Source of the DNA: Parapontixanthobacter aurantiacus
Lineage (GTDB): Bacteria; Pseudomonadota; Alphaproteobacteria; Sphingomonadales; Sphingomonadaceae
Assembly (NCBI RefSeq): GCF_009827635.1
Contig: NZ_WTYW01000004.1
Span: forward strand, 93,611-157,610
Length of the DNA stretch: 64,000 nt
Reading direction: 5' to 3'
The position numbers were made by a program, and so were the translations under genes. Each line of letters begins with the position of its first letter. Position 1 is the stretch's first letter. The notes below the pieces were generated by a model. The model saw only the letters and a program-made list of their open reading frames with translations. It ran no database searches and was not told the origin of the DNA. Below are positions 1 through 8,621 of this stretch, in pieces.

Positions 1-237
1 GATGCGGAACTGCTGGCACAGGTCTATATCGAGCTGACGGGCGGGCGGCAGATCGGCCTCGAACTGGCTGCCGAAACAGCGGGCGACTCGCTAGGCGACC
101 GCTCTTTTACCGGGCTGAGCCGCCAGTCCGATCGTCCGCGCCGCGCGCCCCGTCCGCATAGCGCGACGGCGGAGGAACTTGCAGCTCATGCGAGTTTCCT
201 CGAAACGATTACCGAGCCGCTCTGGAATCGACGCTGA
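1..237 (+). CDS. dnaQ: DNA polymerase III epsilon subunit, C-terminal part
   Basis: Frame 1 is open from the first base to a TGA at 235-237 and encodes 78 residues, so the gene begins outside the window. The peptide starts DAELLAQVYIELTGGRQ, which is the end of the exonuclease domain of the replicative proofreading subunit (3'-5' exonuclease of the Pol III core). A basic, Arg/Pro-rich linker and a short tail follow, where this family contacts the polymerase alpha subunit. The exonuclease active site is not visible because the N-terminus is missing. The identification rests on this short conserved block only. The next gene (hpf) follows on the same strand after 128 bases. Confidence 0.85.
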   Translation, partial: DAELLAQVYIELTGGRQIGLELAAETAGDSLGDRSFTGLSRQSDRPRRAPRPHSATAEELAAHASFLETITEPLWNRR

Positions 238-365
238 CACAAGGCCGCCACGCGATGGAGCGTTGGAAACTTCGTTCGGTTCGCTACGCTTTGGGGTGGC
301 GGTAGCGGCACTTTAGCGCATACGGTACGTTGTCTGGCTACAACCAACTGAAAGGAAGGGCTCAC

Positions 366-959
366 ATGGATATTCGCGTATCCGGCCACCAGGTCGAAAC
401 AGGTTCCGCTCTGCAGGAGCATGTCGAGGATCGTTTGGACGGAGTGATCGAGAAATACTTCAATCGCGCGATCTCTTCCAATGTGACCTTCGGCAAGGCG
501 CCGGGCAATGCCTTTTCCTGCGATGTGGTGATGCATGTGATGCAGGGCCTCGTCCTCAAGGCGCAAAGCGAGGCGCATGATGCACATCAGGCGGCGGATC
601 AGGCGATCGCGAAGATCGAGAAGCAGTTACGCCGATACAAGCGCCGCCTTACCGACCGGCACAGCCAGGCGGCTCATGCGGTGAAGGAAGAGGAAGCGGC
701 CTATCGCATCTTCGCAGCGGCTGAACCCGATAGCGAGGACGAGGAAGTCGGCGAGGACGCTCCGCCGATCATTGCGGAGACCACTGCGGATATCCCCGAA
801 GCGAGCGTCGCGGATGCGGTGATGATGCTCGACCTCCGCGATACGAGCGCGCTGTTCTTCAAAAATGCTGGCACGGGGCGGCATAATATGGTTTACCGCC
901 GCCGCGACGGCTCGGTCGGATGGGTCGAGCCGCGACAGGACAATTCGGGCCAGGGCTGA
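366..959 (+). CDS. hpf: Ribosome hibernation promoting factor, long form
   Basis: This 197-residue protein has an S30AE domain in roughly residues 1-105 (MDIRVSGHQVETG at the start) and a second domain at about 145-195 ending in HNMVYRRRDGSVGWVEP. That is the long-HPF layout whose C-terminal domain drives formation of inactive 100S ribosome dimers in stationary phase. The two domains are joined by an acidic linker. I chose ATG 366 because AAGGAAGGG precedes it; a TTG at 330 in the same frame would only add unrelated residues. In many proteobacteria hpf sits between rpoN and ptsN. Here ptsN follows, but dnaQ lies upstream. Confidence 0.95.
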   Translation: MDIRVSGHQVETGSALQEHVEDRLDGVIEKYFNRAISSNVTFGKAPGNAFSCDVVMHVMQGLVLKAQSEAHDAHQAADQAIAKIEKQLRRYKRRLTDRHSQAAHAVKEEEAAYRIFAAAEPDSEDEEVGEDAPPIIAETTADIPEASVADAVMMLDLRDTSALFFKNAGTGRHNMVYRRRDGSVGWVEPRQDNSGQG

Positions 960-1108
960 TCCTTATCGGTCGCGGTCCGGATTCGATCGCAATCCATTAG
1001 GAAAGCCTCAGGACATTGGTTCTAGGCATCGCACGGCTTCCGGCATCGATCCTTGCCGGACGTCGCGAATGTGAACGGTATTTGACAGCGAGCAGTTTTT
1101 CGATCGCC

Positions 1109-1570
1109 ATGGACGCCAATTTTCATCTTACCCCTTCGGCCGTCGCCTTCACCGACGCGCCCGGAAAGGCCGAGGCGTTGTCCTTCATCGCCGGGCTCTT
1201 CGCGGACAGCTACGATCTTGATGCGCCTTCGATCGAAGCTGCGCTGCTGCAACGCGAGCAGCTGGGCAGCACCGGTTTCGGACGACGCGTCGCCCTTCCC
1301 CATGCGCGCTTCGACGGTTTGAAAAGGCCGCTGGCCGCCTTCGTCAAGCTCGATCACCCGGTGGAGTACGAAGCCGCGGATGGCCGCCCGGTCGACATGG
1401 CCTTCGGGCTGTTATCGCCGTCCGATTGCGGAGTGACGCACCTTCACGCTCTCGCCGCCATATCGAGGACCATGAGAGATACCGATCGACTGCGGCAATT
1501 GCGCAGCGCGCAAAGTCCCGACGCGGTCTATGCGCTGCTCACGAACGTGTCGGATCGTGACGCAGCCTGA
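1109..1570 (+). CDS. ptsN: PTS IIA-like nitrogen regulatory protein PtsN
   Basis: The 153-residue product matches the EIIA-Ntr family. The phospho-accepting histidine is His65 in the signature GRRVALPHAR. EIIA-Ntr is the last phosphate acceptor of the nitrogen PTS (PtsP-NPr-PtsN) and regulates potassium transport, stringent response and carbon/nitrogen balance in relatives rather than importing sugar. The ATG at 1109 gives the usual family length; 31 extra in-frame codons upstream look non-coding. No strong Shine-Dalgarno is visible. The 3' end overlaps the next gene by 14 bases, which suggests translational coupling. Confidence 0.93.
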   Translation: MDANFHLTPSAVAFTDAPGKAEALSFIAGLFADSYDLDAPSIEAALLQREQLGSTGFGRRVALPHARFDGLKRPLAAFVKLDHPVEYEAADGRPVDMAFGLLSPSDCGVTHLHALAAISRTMRDTDRLRQLRSAQSPDAVYALLTNVSDRDAA

Positions 1571-2036
1571 GAGCCAGCAAAACGACGTCAGTGTCGCGGG
1601 CGCGGCGTCGCATTATCGCTCGCTCGAAAACCTTTATCGTGCCGCGCCGATCAATCGGCTGTTCGCCTCGGAACTGACGATCACGGAGGAGGGACGGGCG
1701 CACATTACGTTTCGCATTACCGACGACCTGTATCACGCAGCCGGCGCAGCGCATGGCACGGTCTATTTCAAGATGCTGGACGATGCCGCCTTTTATGCCG
1801 CCAATACGCTGGCGACCGACCGGTTTCTCCTGACCACCTCGTTCAACCTGCACTTCACCAAGCCAGTCCGCACGGGCTCCGTTACGGCGGAAGGGAAATG
1901 GGTGAGCGGTCGGCGCAGGGTTCTCGTCGCGGAGAGCAGGCTGATCGATAGCGAAGGAGAGGAGATCGGACGCGGAACAGGAACCTTCATGCGATCGCGC
2001 ATTCCGCTTTCGAGTCTCGATGGTTATCACGTCTGA
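1557..2036 (+). CDS. PaaI-type hotdog thioesterase family protein
   Basis: The product has 159 residues with a hotdog fold signature: a short helix region, then HGTVYFKMLDDAAFYAAN at about residues 64-81, which is the HG(x)n-D active-site helix of PaaI/YbgC-like acyl-CoA thioesterases, followed by the strands TTSFNLHFTKPV. The likely role is hydrolysis of an acyl-CoA in the cytoplasm; the substrate cannot be read from sequence. A GTG at 1557 is the first start that does not force a long overlap with ptsN. An ATG at 1530 would put nine extra codons inside ptsN. Confidence in the fold is high and in the substrate low. Confidence 0.85.
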   Translation: MTQPESQQNDVSVAGAASHYRSLENLYRAAPINRLFASELTITEEGRAHITFRITDDLYHAAGAAHGTVYFKMLDDAAFYAANTLATDRFLLTTSFNLHFTKPVRTGSVTAEGKWVSGRRRVLVAESRLIDSEGEEIGRGTGTFMRSRIPLSSLDGYHV

Positions 2037-2099
2037 TTGCGAATGAGCGTTTCGAGCACGATCCCCCGCTCGTCGCATTGAACGCTCATTTAATCGCAA
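2037..2099. repeat. Imperfect inverted repeat between thioesterase and DUF1491 genes
   Basis: AATGAGCGTT (2042-2051) is perfectly complementary to AACGCTCATT (2081-2090). The stem can extend by TTGCG/CGCAA (2037-2041 and 2095-2099) across a four-base bulge. Inside the loop CGAGC (2053-2057) pairs with GCTCG (2068-2072), so the whole stretch folds as a stacked hairpin. It begins at the thioesterase stop codon. No clear run of T follows on the plus strand, so it is not a textbook terminator. It could stabilise the upstream mRNA end or bind a protein. Confidence 0.6.
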
Positions 2100-2131
2100 A
2101 TGAAACTATTTTAGCAGAATCTGCGGCATCG

Positions 2132-2482
2132 ATGACACAGGCCCGTCTTCCTTCGCATCTCGAAATCGGCGCAATTCTGCGGCAGGCGCAGGCTGATGGA
2201 GGTTTCGCCACGATCCTTTCCAAGGGGGAAAAGGACGCCGGAACCATCCTTGTGCTCACGACCCGGCGGGGCACTGGGTATGCGCTGTGGGAGCGGATGC
2301 CGAGCCTCGACGGCCCCCGCCTCTTCACCATTATTCGCGAACAAGATATTGAAAAACCTTCAGATATTTTCGAATATATCGAAAGGCGAAGTGCGCAGGA
2401 CAGCGATCTCTGGGTGATTGAGGTCGAAATCGACGACGCCGCAGGCTTCATGGCGAACAGGGTTAACCGAGTTGACTATTAG
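2132..2482 (+). CDS. DUF1491 family protein
   Basis: This 116-residue protein begins MTQARLPSHLEIGAILRQAQ and continues with GGFATILSKGEKDAGTILVL and a WERMPSLDGPR block, the recognisable pattern of the alphaproteobacterial DUF1491 family. Its function is unknown. It has no signal peptide or membrane segment and is expected in the cytoplasm. I chose ATG 2132 because it places the conserved ARLPSHL motif at the N-terminus; a TTG at 2078 would start inside the upstream hairpin. The last 15 residues vary from the family core. Confidence 0.85.
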   Translation: MTQARLPSHLEIGAILRQAQADGGFATILSKGEKDAGTILVLTTRRGTGYALWERMPSLDGPRLFTIIREQDIEKPSDIFEYIERRSAQDSDLWVIEVEIDDAAGFMANRVNRVDY

Positions 2483-2674
2483 CCGACGCCATCTACATGG
2501 CCCCCACCTCCAATAGACGCAGGCGATATCGCACGACCCTCGGGCCGTAAGGTATCAGCGCGTAGACGGGGGGCGGCCGGCAGGTCACCTTCGAACGGGA
2601 TAACGCTTCAATACGAGGCGCAAGACATTCGAACCCCTGCGTCAGGTCCGTCCACCGCCAAGACTGACGGTTTG

Positions 2675-3337
2675 ATGAAGCGAAAGACTTACTCCTTTAC
2701 GGCTGCGGCGATTGCCGGAGCCAGCCTCTTTACGGTTGCCTTTGCCGAAAGTTCCGATGCCATCGCGCAGGATCAGGGCATCGAGACCGCAAACGAGGCC
2801 TCCACACCGGACATCTCCGCAGAGGCGGAAGAACTGGTTCCGGTATTCGTGGAGAAAGAAGTGGTCCAGGACATTCCCGAACCTGTCGAGGAAGCTCCTG
2901 AAGGTTTCGCAGAGTCTGCCGGCAGCCTCAACGAACTGGTCGCAGCGACGAAGATCGGCGACGATCTTTCCGAGGATATGCACTGCCTCGCCGGAGCGAT
3001 CTATTTCGAATCGCGCGGCGAGCCCCTTGCCGGACAGCTTGCCGTGGGTCAGGTCATCGTGAACCGGACCGAAAGCGGGCGCTTCCCGTCCGATTATTGC
3101 GGCGTGGTTTATCAGCGCGCGCAGTTCTCCTTCGTTCGCGGCGGTTCCATGCCGCGCATCAAGACCGGGTCCGCAGCCTGGCGCAAGGCCAAGGCGATCG
3201 CCCATATCGCGCATCAGGGCCTGTGGGAGAGCGAGGCGGGAGACAGCCTCTATTTCCACGCAAAGCATGTCAGCCCGCGCTGGGCGAAGCGCAAGACGAG
3301 CCGGGCCGTCATCAATAGCCACGTTTTCTATCGCTGA
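2675..3337 (+). CDS. Secreted cell wall hydrolase, SleB-like
   Basis: The product has 220 residues. Residues 1-25 form a signal peptide (basic MKRK, hydrophobic core ending VAFAES). A low-complexity acidic spacer runs to about residue 95. A Hydrolase_2/SleB domain follows, beginning DMHCLAGAIYFESRGEP with the presumed catalytic glutamate at residue 112 and ending at the C-terminus with AKHVSPRW and a final HVFYR. Enzymes of this family cut peptidoglycan glycan strands in the periplasm. ATG 2675 directly follows a TTG codon that also stays in frame; ATG is preferred. The gene is convergent with xth. Confidence 0.9.
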   Translation: MKRKTYSFTAAAIAGASLFTVAFAESSDAIAQDQGIETANEASTPDISAEAEELVPVFVEKEVVQDIPEPVEEAPEGFAESAGSLNELVAATKIGDDLSEDMHCLAGAIYFESRGEPLAGQLAVGQVIVNRTESGRFPSDYCGVVYQRAQFSFVRGGSMPRIKTGSAAWRKAKAIAHIAHQGLWESEAGDSLYFHAKHVSPRWAKRKTSRAVINSHVFYR

Positions 3338-3371
3338 TAGGCGGTAAGCCGGAGCTATAACGGGCTGTCGT

Positions 3372-4151
3372 TCAGTTGCGGTCGCGCAGTTCCACCCATA
3401 CCGGGGTGTGGTCGCTCGATTTCTCCCTGCCCCGATACTCCTTGTCGACGCCGGCCCCGACCATTCGGTCGGCCAGTTCGGGTGACAGCAGCAGGTGATC
3501 GATCCGAAAGCCGTGATCGCGCTGCCAGGCGCCTGCCTGATAGTCCCAGAAGGTCCAGATGCCGCCGCGCGGATTGAGCGTGTCGATCGCGTCGACCCAT
3601 CCATCGGCGAGCATCCTGCCATAGGCATCGCGCGAGGCGGGTTGCATGAGCGCGTCGCTTGCCATGGCCTTGGGTGACCAGACATCCTTGTCTTCGGGTA
3701 TAACGTTATAGTCGCCCACCAGAGCGGTCGGAATTTCGGCGTCCCAGAGGCTCTTCGCATGGCGGCGCAAGCGTTCCATCCACGACAGCTTGTAGTCGAA
3801 CTTCGGTCCCGGCTGCGGATTGCCGTTGGGCAGATAGATCGATGCAACTCGCACCCCGGCAATATCCGCTTCGAGATAACGGGCCTGGTCGTCATCCTCG
3901 TCGCCCGGCAGTCCGCGCTGCGTTTCGACAGGCTTAACGCCGTCGGCGAGGATCGCCACGCCGTTGAAGCTCTTCTGCCCGTGCCAGATTGCGTGATAGC
4001 CGATCTTCTCGAACGCATCGGCGGGAAATCCCTCATCCTGCGTCTTGATTTCCTGAAGGCACGCGACGCTCGGCCGCGTTTCCTCGAGCCATTCGAGAAG
4101 GCGAGGCAGGCGAGCCTTTATCCCGTTAATGTTGAAAGTAGCGATTTTCAT
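3372..4151 (-). CDS. xth: Exodeoxyribonuclease III
   Basis: The 259-residue protein is a complete ExoIII/AP endonuclease of the EEP superfamily. It opens MKIATFNINGIKARLPRLLE, has the metal-binding glutamate at residue 34 in CLQEIKT, and carries the catalytic GDYNV and C-terminal SDHTPVW blocks with the active-site Asp-His. It removes AP sites and 3'-blocking groups in base excision repair and degrades duplex DNA 3' to 5'. The length equals the family norm. It is followed on the same strand by nothing, as the cell wall hydrolase converges from the other side 34 bases away. Confidence 0.97.
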   Translation of the reverse strand: MKIATFNINGIKARLPRLLEWLEETRPSVACLQEIKTQDEGFPADAFEKIGYHAIWHGQKSFNGVAILADGVKPVETQRGLPGDEDDDQARYLEADIAGVRVASIYLPNGNPQPGPKFDYKLSWMERLRRHAKSLWDAEIPTALVGDYNVIPEDKDVWSPKAMASDALMQPASRDAYGRMLADGWVDAIDTLNPRGGIWTFWDYQAGAWQRDHGFRIDHLLLSPELADRMVGAGVDKEYRGREKSSDHTPVWVELRDRN

Positions 4152-4203
4152 GACCGCGCTGTTCTATGACGGACGCGCGGGAATGACCACTGCCTTGAGC
4201 GGG

Positions 4204-4533
4204 CTAGATCCCGAAACTCGAACCGCAGCCACAACCGGCCGCCGCTTGCGGGTTCTCGACCCGGAAAGCGGCGCCGCCCAGCGATTCGACGAAGTCGACG
4301 GTGCTGCCCGCGACGAGGTCGAGACTGATGGGATCGATCACGAGCCGTGCGCCGTCCGTTTCCGTGACGGTATCGTCACCGTCCGGCGCGTCAGCCAGAT
4401 CGAACTTGTACTGGAAACCAGAACATCCGCCCCCTTCGACCGAAAGGCGCAGGATGGCAGGCTTGTCCTGCCGCTGTGCGATCCAGCGAACACGCTCTGC
4501 GGCTGCCGGGCTGAGGGTCGGGGTCTGGCTCAT
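4204..4533 (-). CDS. erpA: A-type iron-sulfur carrier, ErpA-like
   Basis: The 109-residue protein has the HesB/IscA/ErpA fold with its three cluster-binding cysteines at Cys37 (GGGCSGFQY), Cys101 and Cys103 (CGCGSSFGI). A-type carriers hand [4Fe-4S] or [2Fe-2S] clusters to target enzymes. ErpA and IscA are difficult to separate by eye; the free-standing location next to xth rather than in the suf operon favours the ErpA role. A second A-type protein lies at 32125-32481, so the cell has at least two. Confidence 0.88.
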   Translation of the reverse strand: MSQTPTLSPAAAERVRWIAQRQDKPAILRLSVEGGGCSGFQYKFDLADAPDGDDTVTETDGARLVIDPISLDLVAGSTVDFVESLGGAAFRVENPQAAAGCGCGSSFGI

Positions 4534-4593
4534 GTCACGAATGTAGGATCGGTCGCGGAAGGTTCCAAGAGAGAGTGAGGCGGTTCGCCGTCC

Positions 4594-5022
4594 TTACGTC
4601 TGGATATATTGCCGCATCGCCTGGGCTTCGTGTTCGACCTCGGCATAGCGTTCCTTCACCAGATCGCCGATCGAGATGAAGCCGCACATCGCATCGCCAT
4701 TGAGCACGGGAAGATGCCGAATGCGCCGGCGCGTCATCAAGGCGAGAGCATCATCGACGCTCGTCGAGCGGGAGACCGTGATGGCCGGAGTCGACATGAT
4801 TGCGCCGACTGTCGTATCGATGCAGCCCTTGCCCTCCTGCGCGAGCCGGTAGATTACGTCGCGCTCCGAAAATATGCCGACGACCGTGCCGTTATCGATT
4901 ACGGGCATCGCCCCAATACGTCGTTCGGCAAGTCTCGCGACAGCATCGATGACGGACATTTCGGGGGTGCACGAAACGATGTCGTCGACATTGCGGCTCG
5001 CGACAAGGTGCGCAATCTGCAT
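4594..5022 (-). CDS. CBS domain pair protein
   Basis: The 142-residue protein consists almost entirely of two CBS motifs (about residues 15-70 and 80-135). The first carries the typical RRIGAMPVIDNGTVVGIFSERD pattern shortened here to VGIFSERDVIYRL, and the second has RRIRHLPVLNGDAMCGFISI. Paired CBS domains bind adenosine nucleotides (AMP, ATP, NADH) and act as energy sensors or regulatory modules. There is no attached catalytic domain, so its partner is unknown. Stand-alone proteins of this size are common in alphaproteobacteria. Confidence 0.92.
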   Translation of the reverse strand: MQIAHLVASRNVDDIVSCTPEMSVIDAVARLAERRIGAMPVIDNGTVVGIFSERDVIYRLAQEGKGCIDTTVGAIMSTPAITVSRSTSVDDALALMTRRRIRHLPVLNGDAMCGFISIGDLVKERYAEVEHEAQAMRQYIQT

Positions 5023-5114
5023 CGACTATTCCTCCTTCTGCTTGCACGCGAGTATGTCATGAATTGGCCGGAGTGACCAGTCGCGTGCCATTGCCAGTCG
5101 AGGCGCGGGGGTGC

Positions 5115-5429
5115 ATGGACGCTGGCATGGTCAAGAAATCCCCGCTCGACGATCCTGAAAACGCGGCCTTCGCATGGGCCCGCTATCGGCGTTTGATGCG
5201 CCTGATGTTCATGCTGGCGGTCGGCGTCGTGCTCATCGCCTTTGCCCTGATCTACAAGGGCGGGGAGCCGGTTTCCGTCCATTTCTACATCGCTGTGGGG
5301 CTCGCCATCGTCTTCACCATGCTGCTGACAGGCGCGCTGATGGGGCTCGTCTTCCTGTCAAACGGAACGGGTCATGACGAGGCGGTGGAAGATCGCGCGA
5401 ATGACGAGACCGACCACTGGAAGGATTAA
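5115..5429 (+). CDS. Small two-helix membrane protein, unknown function
   Basis: From ATG 5115 the product has 104 residues. Two membrane helices are evident at about residues 33-51 (MLAVGVVLIAFALIY) and 60-82 (FYIAVGLAIVFTMLLTGALM), followed by an acidic hydrophilic tail ending DETDHWKD. The GAGGCGCGGGGG stretch before 5115 is a possible ribosome site; ATG 5127 is an alternative start. I do not recognise a named family. It is a single gene between divergent and convergent minus-strand neighbours. Similar short proteins occur as hypothetical genes in sphingomonads, but I cannot give a role. Confidence 0.75.
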   Translation: MDAGMVKKSPLDDPENAAFAWARYRRLMRLMFMLAVGVVLIAFALIYKGGEPVSVHFYIAVGLAIVFTMLLTGALMGLVFLSNGTGHDEAVEDRANDETDHWKD

Positions 5430-5432
5430 GCG

Positions 5433-5810
5433 TCAATCGGGCGATTGCAGCCTGTAATCCTCGACAATGCTGCCCCCGACGAGGTGTTCATCGATAATCC
5501 GCTCCAGCACCTTCGGCGTGCAGGAGTGATACCAGACATTGTCGGGCCAGACGACGGCGATCGGACCCTTCGCGCAGATTTGCAGACAGTCCGCTTTCGT
5601 GCGACCCACGACCGGCCCGTCGCTGCCGCCGGAAGCCAGTCCCAGGTCCTTCAGCCTCGATTTCAGGAACTTCCAGCTTTCCTCGCCCTCCTTGCGGGAG
5701 CAGCATTTCTGCTTGTCCGACACGGCGCAAAGGAAAATGTGACGCGATAACTGCCCAGCGCCGATTTTTCTGAAAGCACGTTGCGCCTTGTCGAGCGCCT
5801 TGTCGCTCAT
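5433..5810 (-). CDS. Thioredoxin-like [2Fe-2S] ferredoxin
   Basis: The 125-residue protein matches the (2Fe-2S) ferredoxin-domain family with a thioredoxin-like fold. Cluster cysteines are seen at Cys28 ([12 protein letters not shown]), Cys36 or Cys37, Cys75 and Cys79 ([10 protein letters not shown]), the spacing used by shethna-type proteins. The conserved VWYHSCTP block is near the end. It probably transfers electrons in the cytoplasm or protects an enzyme; the partner is unknown. The start codon overlaps the stop codon of the upstream S9 peptidase (ATGA), so the two are translationally coupled despite no obvious shared function. Confidence 0.88.
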   Translation of the reverse strand: MSDKALDKAQRAFRKIGAGQLSRHIFLCAVSDKQKCCSRKEGEESWKFLKSRLKDLGLASGGSDGPVVGRTKADCLQICAKGPIAVVWPDNVWYHSCTPKVLERIIDEHLVGGSIVEDYRLQSPD

Positions 5811-7927
5811 TCGCTTCCGTCTTGCGGCTTCAGCCAGCGATCGAGCCAGGCAAAGACCGTCTCGTGCCACTGGACCGAGTTCTTCGGATCGAGCACCCAG
5901 TGGTTCTCGCCCGGAAATACCAGCAATTGTGCGGGAATGTCACGCTCCTGAAGGGCGGTGAACGATGCCAGTCCCTGCGTGTAGGGGACGCGAAAATCTT
6001 GCTCGCCCGTCACGACGAGCATCGGTGTCTGCCAGTTCTCGACATAGTTCACCGGGTTCCACTGCTCGTAGAGCTGCGACTGTTCGGCGTAAGTGCCGCC
6101 GAAATCCCATCGGGGAAACCACAGCTCTTCGGTCGTGTAGTAGAAACTTCTGAGATCGAAGAGACCGTCATGCTGGACGAGACAATCGAAGCGGTCCGGC
6201 CAACGTCCGGCGATCCAGTTCATCATGTAACCGCCATAGGATGCACCCATGGCGCACGCTTTCGAGCCGTCGATCTGCGAATCCTTCGCTAGGGCAGCCT
6301 CGAGCCCGAGCTGCAGATCCTGCAATGGCTTCCCGCCCCAGTCCTGATTGATGGAATCGGTGAAGTCCTGCCCGTATCCGGTGCTTCCGTGGAAATCGAC
6401 GGAGATGACAGCATAGCCCTGACTTGCGAGAACGCGGGGGTTCCAGCGGCTCGACCAGCCGTCGTTGAACGAGCCTTGCGGTCCCCCATGAACGTAGAGG
6501 ATTGCGGGCATCGCCCCGTCGTAATTTTCCAGTTTGGTTATCTGTCCCCAAACCGTATCGCCATTTGCGCCCGCAAAATTGAAGCGCGAGGTGACGACCG
6601 ATGCCAACTGGCCAACCGCCATGTTGGCGATGCTCGTAACGGGAACTGCCTGTTCGTAATCGCGCGAGAGATAGATTTCGCTTGGCGCGCCAATCGAATC
6701 CTGCGTGAAGAGCAAGCGGTTGTCCGAAAGCGCCTCGATATTGGCGATATGCGCTTCGTTTCCGGCCATCAGGTCGAGCCGCTCAACCGATCCGCTAGCG
6801 ATGTCGATGCGGAAGGCGGGCGTATCGAGGACGTCCTGCGCCGTAGCGATGAGATACCGTCCGTCCGGCGTCCAGTCGAGCGAGCCGAAGCTGCGGTCGA
6901 ACCCTTCGGTCAATGCCCGCGTTTCGCCGCTGCGCAAGTTGCGCAGATGGACGACGAGCCGATCCGATTCGTAATTGGGCCGCTCCATAGCGAGATAGGC
7001 GAGATAACGACCATCGGGCGAGGGCGTGGGCAGCGTATCGGCTGCTTCGTTCTCGTCCGTCAGGTTCGACAAAGTTCCAGCCGAGATGTCCGCGGCAAAG
7101 ATGTCCGTATTGGTCGAAGTCGGCTCTGCCTTGTCGGCAGCGCGCGCGGTAAAGAACACGGTTTCGCCATCGGCGCTCCAGGCAATTTCCTCGCCGCCGC
7201 CGAACGGCTTCGTCGGCGTATCGCCGGTGAACGGGTCGCCGGTGCGCGGCGTATCGATGGCGACGGGCTCGCCGCTCACCATCCCATCGACGAGGTCGAA
7301 CACGAATGCGCGGCTATACGTACCCGGCGTTTCCCATTCGTCCCAGTGGCGATAGAAGCCGTCTTTTGCATCATAAAGCCGCCCATCGCCGGGGCCAGGA
7401 AGATGCGCCGTACCGTCACCTTCGCATCCGAAGCTGTCGCAATTCCGCCCGATCTCGCCCCATACGGCCAGGCGAGCGCCGTCGGGGGATACGGAATAGC
7501 CGCTGATCGGGGCAACGAAAGACGTGACCTGCTGCGGTTCGCCCGTCGTCTCGCCATCGTCGATCCCAACGCGATATAGCTGACGAGTGGGGCTTTCGCC
7601 GCGCGTCGCGAGGAAATAGAGATGTCCGTCATTCGCGAAGGACAGGCTCGACGCCTCGCCCCCGAGGTCGAGCACGACAGCCTCGCCATCCAGATCGGCC
7701 AGTCTGCGCCAGTAAACAGTACTCGAGCGTTCGTAAGTCTGCGGATCCGTCCTTGTCACCGTATAGACGATCTGATCGCCGTCATCGGCGACGATCGGCG
7801 CGCCGACGCGGGGCATCGTGACGAGATCCTGCGCCGTCATCGGCGGCGCGGTTTCCTGTGATGCGGCCGGGGCGGAAAGCGCGGCAAGAATGAGGGAAAG
7901 CGAAGCGGACCCGAATGTGTTCTTCAT
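5807..7927 (-). CDS. Secreted S9 family prolyl oligopeptidase
   Basis: The 706-residue protein has a signal peptide (residues 1-24, ending SAPAASQ), a WD40-like beta-propeller of about residues 40-430 with repeats such as [11 protein letters not shown] and [11 protein letters not shown], and a C-terminal alpha/beta hydrolase. The catalytic triad can be placed at Ser563 ([10 protein letters not shown]), Asp644 ([12 protein letters not shown]) and His676 (GENHW). It belongs to the dipeptidyl/acylaminoacyl peptidase branch and degrades short peptides in the periplasm or outside the cell. ATG 7927 follows a gap of 55 bases after popZ. It overlaps the ferredoxin start by four bases. Confidence 0.95.
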   Translation of the reverse strand: MKNTFGSASLSLILAALSAPAASQETAPPMTAQDLVTMPRVGAPIVADDGDQIVYTVTRTDPQTYERSSTVYWRRLADLDGEAVVLDLGGEASSLSFANDGHLYFLATRGESPTRQLYRVGIDDGETTGEPQQVTSFVAPISGYSVSPDGARLAVWGEIGRNCDSFGCEGDGTAHLPGPGDGRLYDAKDGFYRHWDEWETPGTYSRAFVFDLVDGMVSGEPVAIDTPRTGDPFTGDTPTKPFGGGEEIAWSADGETVFFTARAADKAEPTSTNTDIFAADISAGTLSNLTDENEAADTLPTPSPDGRYLAYLAMERPNYESDRLVVHLRNLRSGETRALTEGFDRSFGSLDWTPDGRYLIATAQDVLDTPAFRIDIASGSVERLDLMAGNEAHIANIEALSDNRLLFTQDSIGAPSEIYLSRDYEQAVPVTSIANMAVGQLASVVTSRFNFAGANGDTVWGQITKLENYDGAMPAILYVHGGPQGSFNDGWSSRWNPRVLASQGYAVISVDFHGSTGYGQDFTDSINQDWGGKPLQDLQLGLEAALAKDSQIDGSKACAMGASYGGYMMNWIAGRWPDRFDCLVQHDGLFDLRSFYYTTEELWFPRWDFGGTYAEQSQLYEQWNPVNYVENWQTPMLVVTGEQDFRVPYTQGLASFTALQERDIPAQLLVFPGENHWVLDPKNSVQWHETVFAWLDRWLKPQDGSE

Positions 7928-7982
7928 TCGGCCCGATTAACCAATTGCCGGGCCAGCGCCAAGCATTTCGTCGGAGGCGCCG

Positions 7983-8540
7983 TTATCCTCTTTTGCCAGC
8001 GATGCGGGCAATCTCGGCCTTGACCAGCTTCTCAACCATTCCCGGCAGGTTCTCGTCGAGCCATTGCGCCAGCATCGGTCGCAGCAATTCGCGGGTGAGG
8101 CCTTCGAGCGAAGTCTCGCCGGAACGCGTGATGTGGGCGGTCTGGCCGGGCTCGGACAACATCGCCAGGGTCGCGAAGTTCTGTTGCAGCGAACTGCGAA
8201 CCTCTGCGCTTGTCAGACCTTCGTCGGTGCTGTCGTCGAGCGCATAGCTGTCTCGATCATCGCGCCCTTCATCATCCGCACGCGGTTCGAACCACGGTCC
8301 GTATTCTTCCTGCTGCTCGCTTCCTTCGATCAGCGAATGTTCGTTTTCGAAGGAATAGTCTTCGGGCGGAGAAATCATCTCGTCCTCCGCAAGTTCGAGA
8401 ACTTCGTCAGCCTCGTCCTCGTCCGACGGTTCGATACGCTCGTCCTCGCGATCCATCGTCGCTGCCCGCGTGTCGCGCGCAATCACTTTCTTGATCGAGT
8501 CGAGAATTTCCTCGACGGATGGTTCGCCCGGCTGGTGCAT
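7983..8540 (-). CDS. popZ: PopZ-like polar organising protein (DUF2497)
   Basis: The 185-residue protein has the PopZ plan: an N-terminal helix with EPSVEEILDSIKKVIA at residues 5-20, a disordered acidic middle of about residues 30-115, and a C-terminal oligomerisation region of about residues 145-185 with LTRELLRPMLAQWLDENLPG. In Caulobacter PopZ forms a polar condensate that anchors the chromosome origin and recruits cell-cycle factors. The middle region is rich in Asp/Glu with some Pro. It lies after tolC, as is frequent in alphaproteobacteria. Function in this strain is inferred from the family. Confidence 0.88.
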   Translation of the reverse strand: MHQPGEPSVEEILDSIKKVIARDTRAATMDREDERIEPSDEDEADEVLELAEDEMISPPEDYSFENEHSLIEGSEQQEEYGPWFEPRADDEGRDDRDSYALDDSTDEGLTSAEVRSSLQQNFATLAMLSEPGQTAHITRSGETSLEGLTRELLRPMLAQWLDENLPGMVEKLVKAEIARIAGKRG

Positions 8541-8621
8541 GAGGCCCCTCGAATGACGTATTTGCTCTCTGACCAGCCGTTATGCTTGATTTCGCGCTAA
8601 CTATAAACCGGATTAACCGTT

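Noticed and set aside
3699..3710. Palindrome TATAACGTTATA, considered as a metal-regulator operator.
   Set aside because: It lies inside xth coding sequence and lacks the Zur spacing of 7-3-7.
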